Shown here: positions 16,613-25,272 of the stretch, one piece after another | Layout: every line of letters starts with the position of its first letter | Position numbering within the stretch: the first letter of the stretch is position 1 | Assembly: GCA_905371715.1 (NCBI GenBank) | Contig: CAJPLV010000008.1 | Span: forward strand, 1 to 46,997 | From: Candidatus Saccharimonadota bacterium | GTDB lineage: Bacteria > Patescibacteriota > Saccharimonadia > Saccharimonadales > Saccharimonadaceae | Direction: 5' to 3' | Length of the DNA stretch: 46,997 bases | Position numbers and translations under genes: made by a program | The notes under the pieces: generated by a model | The model's input: the letters and a program-made list of their open reading frames with translations, nothing else | What the model was told of the DNA's origin: nothing | Database searches by the model: none

Positions 16613-17473
16613 ATGAAACCGCAACACAGCACATCAACGCGTAATCATCGCAGATACAAAGTAGCAATTGCTATCTTGTCGGTTTTTCTCTTGTTGGTGC
16701 TGGCATATATTGTTTATACCGTTTATACCACGATGAAAGACCGTTCGCCTCAGAGTACGACCTCAGGCAGCGGTTCGTCGTCAGTCGCTAAGTCGAATGA
16801 AAAGCAGGCGAAGGCACCCCAGACGAAGGAAGTGTGTGCTACGAATGAAAAACTCTGCATGAAGTATCCGGGCAACTGGGACGTAGAGACCGAAGATGTA
16901 GTACTGCACCCTACTGGCGTGCAAGCAAGCGAGTCGTATCATGCCGATAAAATCACTTTTACTCATCCAAGCGGCTTAAAACTGGCGTTTGCTAGCGGGT
17001 TAACTGCTTTAGGCGGGGTGTGCATGGAAAATGATAATAAACTTTCGGTCGATATTGTACGCAAAGAAGCGACCAGCCTCAAGGGGTATCGGGCGTTTGT
17101 ACCAGCCGAGTACGCTACATATGTCGACGATTCAGTCTTTGCTGTTGCGATGGTCGTTCCGAATGATGATGAGACAGAGTTTACTCCAGACATTGGTTTG
17201 TCGAACTCTAGCAAGTTAATAAATAGCAGTCAGGCTAACAGGTGCGATATTAGAGGAGTCGGTATTGTTGTTGCAAAGAATGTCAATATTAGCTCAAAAA
17301 CTTCTGGCAATTCAGACCACGGCAGCCTATTTTTGGGTACAAAAGAGCTCGGTGGCTACACAGCTAGCTTCCAGAACAAATCATACAAAACACGCGAAGA
17401 GGCAAAGAAAGCTTTCGAAAGCGATGATTACAAGCAAGCTTTCGAGATAGCTCGCAGCGTCTATTATAAGTAG
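16613..17473 (+). CDS. Anchored extracytoplasmic protein, function unknown
   Basis: 286 aa. A basic N-terminus (RNHRRYK) and one membrane helix (about 17-40) are followed by a Ser/Thr/Gly/Lys-rich linker and an extracytoplasmic domain with Cys residues in EVCATNEKLCMKYP, GGVCMEND and NRCDIRG, which suggests disulfide bonds. The C-terminal pattern NKSYKTREEAKKAFESDDY looks like the end of a small alpha/beta domain. Codon use is less GCG/CGC-rich than in the metabolic operons. With the next two genes it forms a cluster of similarly built surface proteins, plausibly involved in host contact (inference). Confidence 0.72.
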   Translation: MKPQHSTSTRNHRRYKVAIAILSVFLLLVLAYIVYTVYTTMKDRSPQSTTSGSGSSSVAKSNEKQAKAPQTKEVCATNEKLCMKYPGNWDVETEDVVLHPTGVQASESYHADKITFTHPSGLKLAFASGLTALGGVCMENDNKLSVDIVRKEATSLKGYRAFVPAEYATYVDDSVFAVAMVVPNDDETEFTPDIGLSNSSKLINSSQANRCDIRGVGIVVAKNVNISSKTSGNSDHGSLFLGTKELGGYTASFQNKSYKTREEAKKAFESDDYKQAFEIARSVYYK

Positions 17474-17508
17474 GTGTATTGAAATAAAGCAGTTCAGAGG
17501 TAAAGAAT

Positions 17509-18347
17509 ATGGACAACCAACCAACCAACCAACATAGCCGGCAATAATAGTCCTTCGCAGAATCCGCCGGCTGCATATGCGCCATCGCCGTATCAACCGC
17601 CGGCGATGCCGCCTCGTCCGCGCGGAATAAAAACTTGGCAGATCGTCAGTATCGCGATTGCTGGTGCTGTTGCCGCTATCGTTGTTATTATCGTTGGAGT
17701 TATTGCGCTGAGCGGGAGTATGAACCGCGTAGTCAAAGATGCAAAGGATTATTACGACAAGAAAACCGAACCTTATACAAATCCCGCAAAGCATAAAACC
17801 TACACAAACGATACGATTTCATTCGGATATCTTAGTAGTCTGCAAGAAATGTCGCTTGAGGGTTGGAACTACACTGTCCGCAAAGGAACGATTAGCGATC
17901 GCCGCGTTTTTGGCGATAAAGATATGAATTATTTCGTCGTCTACACGCAAATTAAAGACGATGGGCACCCCGGCTGGCATGTCTAAATCGCAGATGAAAA
18001 GCGAGATGAATTCGTTGTTCGAGCGGGCTCAGTCCGGTGGCAGCGGCCTTACTGATGTACTGCGCCACGAGCAGCTTATCTGCAAAAAATACGAGCCGAG
18101 TGATTTTTCTGATCTTACCGTTAACACAAGTGAAATTACCGACGGTACGCCTGTGGTGAGTCTTCATTACGTGTGTGACTCGCGGGTAGAAAACGGAAAC
18201 AGCAAGATAGAGACCGACCAATTGACGTGGTATGATCGTGAAGGCAGGCTGAATACGATTACGATGAGTTCAAACAACTTTTCGGAAGCTAAGTATGGCG
18301 GCAGAATGACAATGCTCATGCCTGGACTGACGGCGCGCCTGCGATAG
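17509..18347 (+). pseudogene. Interrupted membrane-anchored protein gene, possibly phase-variable
   Basis: From the ATG at 17509 the frame runs through five CAAC units and stops after 12 codons. Removing one unit joins the ATG to a long frame (MDNQPTNIAGNN...) with a Pro-rich segment, a membrane helix (WQIVSIAIAGAVAAIVVIIV) and an extracytoplasmic domain that stops at 17986. A second one-base shift near GATGGGCACCCC (17960-17971) would join it to the frame ending at 18347 (SKSQMKSEMNSLFERAQ...MLMPGLTARLR). With both corrected the product is 277 aa, close to the 286 aa of its upstream neighbour. It may be a contingency gene in the OFF state, a decaying gene, or a sequencing artefact. Internal ATGs exist at 17606 and 17961. 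Confidence 0.7.
17514..17533 (+). repeat. (CAAC)5 tetranucleotide repeat at the start of an ORF
   Basis: Five exact tandem CAAC units start five bases after the A of the ATG at 17509. One unit fewer places the ATG in frame with the long downstream reading frame, the usual arrangement of slipped-strand phase-variation loci. Confidence 0.9.
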
Positions 18348-18403
18348 CGGTAGGTTGGTAGATTATGATGGCATAACAGACAAGGTAGTCAACGGTTTGA
18401 TGG

Positions 18404-18432
18404 TTGCCCTGTGGTGCATATGGTTATACAAT
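18404..18432 (+). promoter_or_regulatory. Candidate promoter for the 18456 gene
   Basis: TTGCCC (18404-18409), a 17-nt spacer and TACAAT (18427-18432), followed by a leader with AGAAAGG before the ATG at 18456. Confidence 0.45.
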
Positions 18433-18455
18433 AACAGCAGAAAGGTATATAAGAT

Positions 18456-19103
18456 ATGAAAAGAAACAAGATTAAGACATCACCCGTTAAGAAAAAAACT
18501 AAGCGGCGAAAAGTACTCGTTATTGCGGTTGTAGCTCTAGCAGTTGTGCTAGTTGCTGCGCTAGGGTTCTTCGCGCGGGATATGTTTACTGCAAAAAAGA
18601 CAGATAATACAACGGCGAAAACAACTAAGACGGCTAAGGCGACCGAAACGTCAGATAAAAGTAAGACAGCAAAGCCAAAAGAAACTCCTGCGCCTGCTCA
18701 AACACCCCAGCCGAAGGCTGATCCTAATAGCGGCTATGTCGTTCTTGATGATTGGGGCGTGCGGTTTAAGCCGAGTGCCGGCGATACGTTTACGTTTGAA
18801 AAAGTACCAGGCTTAGATGCGTATGATTTTCGAACGCAGCGACAGACAGACCTAGGTGGCGATTATGTAAAAAGGAATAAAGACGGAACGTATATGTGCA
18901 AATTCCATAGGATTATTCGCTATGTGGCAGGTACAGTAGATGCTGCTCGAAAACCGGGAATTGTTGGCAGTATTAACGGCTACGATTATCTTCATATGAC
19001 TCCACAGGCAGCGTGCGGAACAACAACAGCCGAACAGCAAGTCGAAGTGGCGGAGAATTTGAAAGTCAATGCGCTTTTGAAGACTATTGAAGCTAAGCAA
19101 TAA
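18456..19103 (+). CDS. Anchored extracytoplasmic protein with Lys/Thr-rich stalk, function unknown
   Basis: 215 aa. A very basic N-terminus (KRNKIKTSPVKKKTKRRK) precedes a membrane helix (about 20-43). Next come a Lys/Thr/Pro/Ala-rich stalk (about 50-88) and a compact C-terminal domain beginning YVVLDDWGVRFKPSAGD, with two Cys residues (YMCKFH and QAACGTT). The layout resembles the two preceding genes: N-in anchor, low-complexity stalk, small globular domain. I recognise no enzymatic motif. It is probably a lineage-specific surface protein. Confidence 0.75.
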   Translation: MKRNKIKTSPVKKKTKRRKVLVIAVVALAVVLVAALGFFARDMFTAKKTDNTTAKTTKTAKATETSDKSKTAKPKETPAPAQTPQPKADPNSGYVVLDDWGVRFKPSAGDTFTFEKVPGLDAYDFRTQRQTDLGGDYVKRNKDGTYMCKFHRIIRYVAGTVDAARKPGIVGSINGYDYLHMTPQAACGTTTAEQQVEVAENLKVNALLKTIEAKQ

Positions 19104-19168
19104 ATTGTTCAAGCAATAGTTATGAACGAATGAAACCAAGAGAATTGAGAATTAGTTTTTCGGTGTTA

Positions 19169-19230
19169 GCGAAATCTGAGTGTGGCGGTACAGTTGCACT
19201 CAGATTTCGCAAGCTTGTTATAATAGCTGC
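19169..19230 (+). promoter_or_regulatory. uvrB leaderless promoter overlapped by a 14-bp inverted repeat
   Basis: TATAAT (19219-19224) lies six bases before the uvrB ATG. Upstream is a perfect 14-bp inverted repeat (19169-19182 with 19197-19210, 14-nt loop) that covers a possible -35, TTGCAC (19194-19199, 19 bases from the -10). No T-run follows, so it is either an operator-like site or a stabilising 3' hairpin of the upstream mRNA. Confidence 0.55.
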
Positions 19231-21198
19231 ATGAATCGATTCATTCTTCATTCCGATTACCAACCGACTGGCGATCAGCCGCAAGCTATTCGGCAGCTTG
19301 TTGGCGGTCTGCAGTCAGGCGAGCGCGAGCAAACCCTGCTCGGCGTGACGGGTAGCGGTAAGACGTTTACGATGGCGAACATCATTGCTGAACGTAATGT
19401 GCCGACGCTGATTCTTGCGCATAATAAGACGCTTGCAGCGCAATTATTTAGCGAGTTTAAGCAATTCTTTCCCGAAAACGAAGTTCACTATTTTGTCAGT
19501 TATTTTGATTATTATCAGCCAGAGGCGTATATTGCGTCGAGCGATACGTACATCGAAAAGGATTCAGCGATCAATGAAGAAATTGACCGCTTGCGCCATG
19601 CTGCGACCGATGCGTTGTTGACGCGCCGCGATGTAATTATTGTTGCGAGTGTCAGTTGTATTTATGGTTTGGGTAGCCCGAGCGATTATTACGATTTATC
19701 AATTACAGTGAAAACGGGCGAGCGGCGTTTGCAGGATAAATTTCTACGCCAGCTAATGGACATTCAATATCACCGCAACGACATTGATTTTGCGCGCGGT
19801 ACCTTTCGCGTGCGCGGCGATGTGGTTGATGTTTTTCCGGCGAGCGGCGAGACGGCATATCGCGTGGAGTTTTTCGGCGACGAGGTCGACCGAATCACGC
19901 ATATCGACCCTCTGACGGGCGAGATTATCGACGAACCAGAGCAGTTCACGCTGTTTCCGAGCAGCCACTACGCCACGCCGAAGCAGAAAATTCAGGCAGC
20001 GATAGAGGGGATTCGCCGCGAATACGACGAGCGCGTGGCGTGGTTTGAGGCGAATAATAAGTTGCTGGAAGCGCAGCGCTTAGCGCAGCGTACGAAATAT
20101 GATTTGGAAATGCTTGAACAAACTGGATTTGTGAAAGGTATTGAAAACTATAGCCGCTATCTAACGAATCGTGAGCCAGGCGAGCAGCCGGCGACGTTGC
20201 TTGACTATTTTCCAGATGACTTTTTGATGATGATTGACGAAAGCCACGTGACTGTACCGCAGGTGCGCGGCATGTATAATGGCGACCGTGCGCGCAAAGA
20301 GGTGCTGGTGCAATACGGATTTCGGCTGCCGAGCGCGCTTGACAACCGCCCGCTTCGCTTTGATGAATTTGATCGCCACATCAACCAGGTGATTTACGTT
20401 TCGGCGACACCGGGCGACTATGAGTTGGAGCGATCGCCTGCGCCGGCGCAGCAGGTGATTCGCCCTACGGGACTGCTTGACCCAGAGATTAGTGTGCGCC
20501 CGACGGACGGGCAAGTTGACGATTTGATCACTGAAATCAAAGATCGCATTGATAAAAAGCAGCGCGTACTCGTGACGACGTTGACGAAGCGTATGGCAGA
20601 AGATTTGTCAAGTTATCTGACGGATATGGGCGTAAAAACGGCATATATTCACAGTGAAATTGATACGCTAGAGCGCGGCGATATTTTACGAGACCTGCGT
20701 ATGGGCGTGTATGATGTTTTAGTTGGCATCAATTTACTGCGCGAGGGAATTGACTTGCCAGAAGTAAGTTTGGTTGCAATTATGGACGCCGATAAGGAAG
20801 GCTTTTTGCGTAGCGAGCGTTCTCTTATCCAGACGATCGGGCGTGCCGCCCGCCATGTCGATGGCGCGGTTATTATGTACGGTGATACGATTACTGATAG
20901 CATGCGTTTGGCAATTGACGAAACTAAACGTCGTCGTAGTATTCAGCAGGCATATAATCAGGAGCATGGTATTACGCCGCGGGGAATTACGAAAGCGATC
21001 GACGAGGGATTACGCGCGATTATTCCACAAAAAGAGGATGGAAAGCCGAAGCTTGACCTCAAAAAGATTCCGAAAGATGAATATGCGAGCTTGGTTAAAG
21101 ACCTAACGGGGCAAATGAAGCTAGCGAGCGCAAACCTGGAATTTGAGCGTGCCGCCGAACTGCGCGATTTGATCGCAGAGATAAAGCAGAAGATATAG
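19231..21198 (+). CDS. uvrB: Excinuclease ABC subunit B
   Basis: 655 aa damage-verification helicase of nucleotide excision repair. It has Walker [13 protein letters not shown], the beta-hairpin region [11 protein letters not shown] with [16 protein letters not shown], helicase motifs ([49 protein letters not shown]), and the C-terminal UVR motif ([13 protein letters not shown]) that binds UvrC. An upstream in-frame ATG lies inside the inverted repeat before the -10 box. The start [12 protein letters not shown] at 19231 fits both the promoter and the family N-terminus. The following gene has its own promoter. Confidence 0.97.
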   Translation: MNRFILHSDYQPTGDQPQAIRQLVGGLQSGEREQTLLGVTGSGKTFTMANIIAERNVPTLILAHNKTLAAQLFSEFKQFFPENEVHYFVSYFDYYQPEAYIASSDTYIEKDSAINEEIDRLRHAATDALLTRRDVIIVASVSCIYGLGSPSDYYDLSITVKTGERRLQDKFLRQLMDIQYHRNDIDFARGTFRVRGDVVDVFPASGETAYRVEFFGDEVDRITHIDPLTGEIIDEPEQFTLFPSSHYATPKQKIQAAIEGIRREYDERVAWFEANNKLLEAQRLAQRTKYDLEMLEQTGFVKGIENYSRYLTNREPGEQPATLLDYFPDDFLMMIDESHVTVPQVRGMYNGDRARKEVLVQYGFRLPSALDNRPLRFDEFDRHINQVIYVSATPGDYELERSPAPAQQVIRPTGLLDPEISVRPTDGQVDDLITEIKDRIDKKQRVLVTTLTKRMAEDLSSYLTDMGVKTAYIHSEIDTLERGDILRDLRMGVYDVLVGINLLREGIDLPEVSLVAIMDADKEGFLRSERSLIQTIGRAARHVDGAVIMYGDTITDSMRLAIDETKRRRSIQQAYNQEHGITPRGITKAIDEGLRAIIPQKEDGKPKLDLKKIPKDEYASLVKDLTGQMKLASANLEFERAAELRDLIAEIKQKI

Positions 21199-21232
21199 TG
21201 TATTAGCACTCAACCGGTGCGGTTATTATTTA

Positions 21233-21261
21233 TTGACTACGGTGGCAGTGTGTGATAATAT
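21233..21261 (+). promoter_or_regulatory. TGTGA-type extended promoter (1 of 3)
   Basis: TTGACT (21233-21238), a 17-nt spacer ending GTGTGA, and TAATAT (21256-21261). The leader carries GAGAGAAAGGG (21283-21293), an 11-nt string repeated exactly in the leader of the 45432 gene. Confidence 0.7.
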
Positions 21262-21302
21262 TAAGTACCGTTGTGTCCGTTCGAGAGAAAGGGTAAGACG
21301 TG

Positions 21303-21653
21303 ATGGACATCACCGAGTCGGTGGCGGCTGGACGCCAGTGCGAGACGGCGATAGAACATGTTGCTGTTTGCAGAGGGCTTGCTGACAGCTTTGAATCCCA
21401 GATGCACGAGCTCGCATCGCGATTTGACGCACTTCACAGTCGGATCAGGACTGTTAGTAGTCCTATTGAGAAAGCAAGGCTTGTTGCTTTGCGCGATAAT
21501 GTGCTTAGCGCGCTTGCTGATGCCGAGAAGTCCTTCATCCGTGCCCAGGAGGAGCTTGCTTATGCACAGAAGGCTCTCGAGCTGCTTGAGGCTGAGCTCG
21601 ACAAGAAGGTCTCTGACCTGACTATCCCCCAGCCGACGACTCACAAGCGGTAG
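21303..21653 (+). CDS. Predicted coiled-coil protein, function unknown
   Basis: 116 aa, almost entirely helical, with heptad-like Leu/Ala spacing (RAQEELAYAQKALELLEAEL). There is no membrane segment or known motif. A GTG at 21300 is an alternative start with tighter spacing to the Shine-Dalgarno. Codon use (GAG, CTC/CTT, GCT, AAG) is unlike the neighbouring uvrB. The mRNA contains several short perfect hairpins (for example AAAGCAA/TTGCTTT, 21472-21491). Its TAG stop sits in the loop of an AAGCGGT/ACCGCTT hairpin (21645-21662), just before a strong terminator. It shares promoter type and leader motif with the 35549 and 45432 genes. Confidence 0.7.
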   Translation: MDITESVAAGRQCETAIEHVAVCRGLADSFESQMHELASRFDALHSRIRTVSSPIEKARLVALRDNVLSALADAEKSFIRAQEELAYAQKALELLEAELDKKVSDLTIPQPTTHKR

Positions 21654-21665
21654 CAACCGCTTTCC

Positions 21666-21711
21666 GGCGTCCCAAGTGTAGAAATAATCTCTATGCTTGG
21701 GGCGCCCTTTT
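21666..21711 (+). terminator. Intrinsic terminator of the coiled-coil gene
   Basis: 11-bp stem (GGCGTCCCAAG with CTTGGGGCGCC, one G-U pair), a 19-nt loop, then C and TTTT. Confidence 0.8.
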
Positions 21712-21726
21712 CATAATCTTCTGTGA

Positions 21727-23493
21727 TTATTCCTGCGACAAAATGTACAGCGTATACGCCGGCAGCGAAAAATGTGCAGTGGAATTCTTGTCGGCGTGAA
21801 TGATACTTTGATGCCCGCTGCGAAAATCCTTGCTGTACCCGCGCCAGCTGCTGTTAAATCGAATATGCCATTTGCCGCCGAGCGGAAATTGCATAGCGTA
21901 ATGGCTGTAATCGGTGCTGCTGAAATTAGCGATCACAATCACATCGTCGCCTATGCCGCCGTTATTCCATCGGTGATAGCCAATGACAAGCCCGTCGGTG
22001 TTAACGTGGAAGAGTGCGGTTGATTGCCCCTGCAGCCCGCCAGTATGTCCGTAGCGGTTGTGCCGCAAATCAAGCAAATGGCGGTGCGCTGTCACAATAC
22101 CGGTGTATTTTTCAGTTTTTTGCCATTCAAGCGCGGCCCAATCGTTGAATGAGCCGTCTTGCAAGAACTCGCTGCCTTGCAGGAGCATTGGAATACCAGG
22201 AGACGTCAGCGTAACAGCGTTTGCGAGCAGTGTTTTTTCGCGCGCGAAGAGCGTGGCGCCGCCTGCGGGCGCGACAGCTTCGTTTAGCCGGACTGAGCCG
22301 TTAGCAGCAGTATCGTGCGAATCGCTGAAAATTGTACGCGCAAAGGCGTCGCTGCCGTAAGCATGGTTGAACTCATATTGGATGCCGTCTAAATTTGGCT
22401 GGTCGGTTGATAGCCCGAGCGCGGCGCGCAGGGCGTGCGGAAAGCCTAATTCCCACTGGCTATCAAACCCGCAGCCGCCATCAAGCCGCGGCGCGACAAT
22501 CTGCGCATTGCTCGCAGAATCTTCGGCGATAATGAGCGAGTCGGGCTTAATCTTGTGCGCTAACGATACAATATCTTGCAGCAAACTCCAGGCGTCGCTA
22601 ATGTCGTGATCAGGGTCGTTGTCGCGCCCGGCGGTATTGCGCATGTAAATCGTACTATCAACGCGCAAACCGTCTATATGATATTCAGCGAACCACATCG
22701 CGACGTTGTCAAGGATGAATTGGCGTACTTCCGGCCGCCCGTAGTCGGGTCGTCCGCCCCACGGCGTATCGCCGCGCTCGTCATTATAAAAATAGATGCC
22801 GCCGCGATCATTCTCACTCCAGCCATCAAAGCGCCACAAATCAGTATCGCCGTAAAAATGGTTGTATACAACGTCGAGAATAACGCCGATACCGTGCTGA
22901 TGGCAGGCGCGCACGAATTTCATCAGTCCATGCCGTCCGCCGAGCATACTTTCGACACTGAAAATATGATTTGGTGCGTAGCCCCAACCATTACTAAATG
23001 CCATGCTCGTGACCGGCATAAGCTCAATAATATTGATACCGAGATCGCGCAAGTAATCAAGTTTTTCGATTGCCGAATCAAATGTGCCGGAAGTTGCGGC
23101 ATCGGGACGGTTGAATGTGCCAACATGCAGTTCGTAAATAACGTGGTCGCACTTTGGCGGCATTACAAAATTGTCGCTCTGCCAGTCGAATTCATTGTCG
23201 ACAATTACTGAGAATCCTTTGTCGCTTGACGTAATAGCCCGAGCGCGCGGGTCGTTTCTTTCAAGCAAGCGTCCGTCTGGCGTCTCGATGATATATTTGT
23301 ATTGGTGTCCTGGTTCTGCGCCGTGAATCAGCGCAAACCAATAGCCGTCGTCCTCGCTGGTAAGCGGCTGCTTGCCGTTCGGCGTAAATGTGCCGTCAAT
23401 GTAAACTTGTTTGGCGAACGGCGCCCACACGCGAAACTCCGCGCCGCCTCTGTGCGTGATGACGCCCAGGTTCTTTTTGATTTGATGTGCCAT
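21727..23493 (-). CDS. GH13 alpha-glucan-acting enzyme (branching-enzyme-like)
   Basis: 588 aa: N-terminal CBM48-type beta domain (about 1-100, GGAEFRVWAPFAKQVYIDG), a GH13 barrel, and a C-terminal beta domain. The catalytic triad is present: nucleophile D279 (GLRVDS), acid/base E324 (IIAEDS) and transition-state D394 (SDSHDTAANG). YELHVGTF and ELMPV also fit. The SHD-AANG loop resembles glycogen branching enzymes and related GH13 amylases more than trehalohydrolases, but TreZ or amylase activity remains possible. No signal peptide is seen. TATAAT (23502-23507) is eight bases from the ATG, so essentially leaderless. No glycogen synthase is in the window. Confidence 0.85.
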   Translation of the reverse strand: MAHQIKKNLGVITHRGGAEFRVWAPFAKQVYIDGTFTPNGKQPLTSEDDGYWFALIHGAEPGHQYKYIIETPDGRLLERNDPRARAITSSDKGFSVIVDNEFDWQSDNFVMPPKCDHVIYELHVGTFNRPDAATSGTFDSAIEKLDYLRDLGINIIELMPVTSMAFSNGWGYAPNHIFSVESMLGGRHGLMKFVRACHQHGIGVILDVVYNHFYGDTDLWRFDGWSENDRGGIYFYNDERGDTPWGGRPDYGRPEVRQFILDNVAMWFAEYHIDGLRVDSTIYMRNTAGRDNDPDHDISDAWSLLQDIVSLAHKIKPDSLIIAEDSASNAQIVAPRLDGGCGFDSQWELGFPHALRAALGLSTDQPNLDGIQYEFNHAYGSDAFARTIFSDSHDTAANGSVRLNEAVAPAGGATLFAREKTLLANAVTLTSPGIPMLLQGSEFLQDGSFNDWAALEWQKTEKYTGIVTAHRHLLDLRHNRYGHTGGLQGQSTALFHVNTDGLVIGYHRWNNGGIGDDVIVIANFSSTDYSHYAMQFPLGGKWHIRFNSSWRGYSKDFRSGHQSIIHADKNSTAHFSLPAYTLYILSQE

Positions 23494-23507
23494 TTTCTCA
23501 AATTATA
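23494..23507 (-). promoter_or_regulatory. Leaderless promoter of the GH13 gene
   Basis: TATAAT on the minus strand (23502-23507), eight bases before the start codon. Confidence 0.5.
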
Positions 23508-23560
23508 CCATAAGCGGTTATCTCAGGCAAAAACGATTACCATCTGGCGCAATTTTGCGT

Positions 23561-23574
23561 TATACTAAGGGTTG
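23561..23574 (+). promoter_or_regulatory. Leaderless promoter of the gat operon
   Basis: TATACT (23561-23566) is followed by eight bases and the gatC ATG (23575). An in-frame TTG at 23572 is five bases from the box. Confidence 0.55.
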
Positions 23575-23865
23575 ATGAGTACAATTACTACCGATGATGT
23601 GCACCATCTGGCACAGTTAAGCAGTTTACAGTTATCTGATAGCGAGGTTGAAAATCTACGCGCAGATCTCGAAAATATTATCAACCATATCAATCAGCTG
23701 AACGAAGTCGATACGAGCGGCGTCGAACCGACATACCAAGTGACGGGGCTTGAAAACGTGTGGCGCGGCGACGAAATTGACGCTGGCAGCGTAACGCCGG
23801 AGCAACTACTTGATCTAGCGGCAGAACAGAGCGGTCATTGCGTAAAAGTACCAAAGGTGTTATAG
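23575..23865 (+). CDS. gatC: Asp/Glu-tRNA amidotransferase subunit C
   Basis: 96 aa helper subunit that wraps the GatA-GatB interface in the amidotransferase converting Glu-tRNA(Gln) and Asp-tRNA(Asn) to the correct amidated tRNAs. Typical features are VHHLAQLSSLQLSDSEVENL at the N-terminus, the INQLNEVDTSGVEPTYQV segment, and the C-terminal VPKVL. It is the first gene of gatC-gatA-HEPN-like-gatB; gatA starts 3 nt after its stop. Presence of the complex implies that GlnRS and/or AsnRS may be missing. Confidence 0.93.
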   Translation: MSTITTDDVHHLAQLSSLQLSDSEVENLRADLENIINHINQLNEVDTSGVEPTYQVTGLENVWRGDEIDAGSVTPEQLLDLAAEQSGHCVKVPKVL

Positions 23866-23868
23866 AAT

Positions 23869-25272
23869 ATGAAAATTGCGGAATTAGTACAGCAAATTGC
23901 GGCGCGTAAAACAACAGCGCGCGAGCAAGTCGAAGCGTCTATTGCTAAAACGCGCGGTATTGAAGAATACCATGCATTATTGAGTTTGACTGAAGAGCGG
24001 GCGTTGGCGCGTGCTGGCGAGATTGATGCAAAAATTGCGAATGGCGAAAACGCGGGCATACTGGCGGGCGTACCATTTGTGGTAAAGGACAACTACTTGG
24101 CGTTCGGCGCGCCGACGACAGCGGCGAGCAAAATGCTTGAACACTTTAACGCGCCGCTGCAGGCGACAGTCGTCGAAAAGCTTGAAGCGGCAGGCGCAAT
24201 TTGTATTGGTAAATCAAATATGGATGCGTTTGCGCACGGCGGCAGTACCGAGAATTCGGCGTTCGGCGTGACGCACAATGCAGTTGATGCAACAAAGGTT
24301 GCAGGCGGCTCAAGCGGCGGATCGGCGGTCGTGACGGCACTTGATGTCGTGCCGTTTGCGCTTGGCACCGACACGGGTGGTTCAATTCGTCAGCCAGCTA
24401 GCTTCAACGGTGTGCTTGGGTTTAAGCCGACCTATGGACTGAGTAGCCGCTACGGTGTCGTGGCGATGGCGTCAAGCACCGACACAATGGGCTGTTTTGC
24501 TAAATCTGCCGACGACGTTGCACTGGTTACGAGCGTGATGGCGGGGCGTGATCCGCGTGATACGACGACGCTGCCGGATTATTTTGAAGTGCAGCATGAT
24601 GCGCCAAAAAACCTGAAGATTGGTATGATTCGCGAAACAATGACTGACGATGTTGATGCAGATGTACGCGCGGCAGTGAATAACTACGCTGATAGGCTGC
24701 GTGCGGCAGGGCACACGGTTGAAACGGTTGCTGTGCCGAGCATCAGGCACGCGCTTGCAATTTATTATATCGTTGTGCCGGCGGAAATTTCGTCGAACTT
24801 AGCGCGTTACGACGGCGTGCGCTACGGTCGCCGCGCCGAAGGCGTGAAAACGCTGGCAGAACTATACGGGCGTTCGCGCGGCGAGGGCTTTGTCACCGAA
24901 AATAAGCGCCGTATTATGATCGGCAGCTATGTGCTGAGCAGCGGGTTCTTTGATGCCTACTATTTGCAGGCGCAAAAAGCGCGCACGGTGCTTATCAATG
25001 AATTTAATGCATTGTTTGAACAGTATGATTTCTTGTTGATGCCGACCGCGCCGACGCCGGCATTCGGTATTGGCGAGAATGCGAACGATCCGGTTAAAAT
25101 GTATTTAGCAGACGTCATGACTGTGCCGCCGAGCCTGGCGGGCTTGCCGGCGCTGAGCGTGCCGGCGGGTGCAAGTACGCAAGGATTGCCGATTGGCGCG
25201 CAGTTGGTCGGCCGTACTAAGTCGGATGCGGCGCTGATCGCGCTTGCGGGTAGTATGGAGGCTCGGGTATGA
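23869..25272 (+). CDS. gatA: Asp/Glu-tRNA amidotransferase subunit A
   Basis: 467 aa amidase-signature subunit that releases ammonia from glutamine. The Ser-cisSer-Lys triad is intact: K73 (FVVKDNY), S148 (GGSSGGSAVV) and S172 (GTDTGGSIRQPA). The length is slightly below the common 480-490 aa. It overlaps the next gene by four bases (ATGA), implying coupled translation with an unusual third partner before gatB. Confidence 0.97.
   Translation: MKIAELVQQIAARKTTAREQVEASIAKTRGIEEYHALLSLTEERALARAGEIDAKIANGENAGILAGVPFVVKDNYLAFGAPTTAASKMLEHFNAPLQATVVEKLEAAGAICIGKSNMDAFAHGGSTENSAFGVTHNAVDATKVAGGSSGGSAVVTALDVVPFALGTDTGGSIRQPASFNGVLGFKPTYGLSSRYGVVAMASSTDTMGCFAKSADDVALVTSVMAGRDPRDTTTLPDYFEVQHDAPKNLKIGMIRETMTDDVDADVRAAVNNYADRLRAAGHTVETVAVPSIRHALAIYYIVVPAEISSNLARYDGVRYGRRAEGVKTLAELYGRSRGEGFVTENKRRIMIGSYVLSSGFFDAYYLQAQKARTVLINEFNALFEQYDFLLMPTAPTPAFGIGENANDPVKMYLADVMTVPPSLAGLPALSVPAGASTQGLPIGAQLVGRTKSDAALIALAGSMEARV

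Noticed and set aside
19169..19210. LexA/SOS box upstream of uvrB
   Set aside because: The inverted repeat does not contain CTGT-N8-ACAG or GAAC-N4-GTTC half-sites in the right arrangement.
21727..23493. Malto-oligosyltrehalose trehalohydrolase (TreZ) as the name for the GH13 enzyme
   Set aside because: The SHD-AANG loop around the third catalytic residue resembles branching enzymes more than TreZ, and no treY partner is present. Activity still needs testing.
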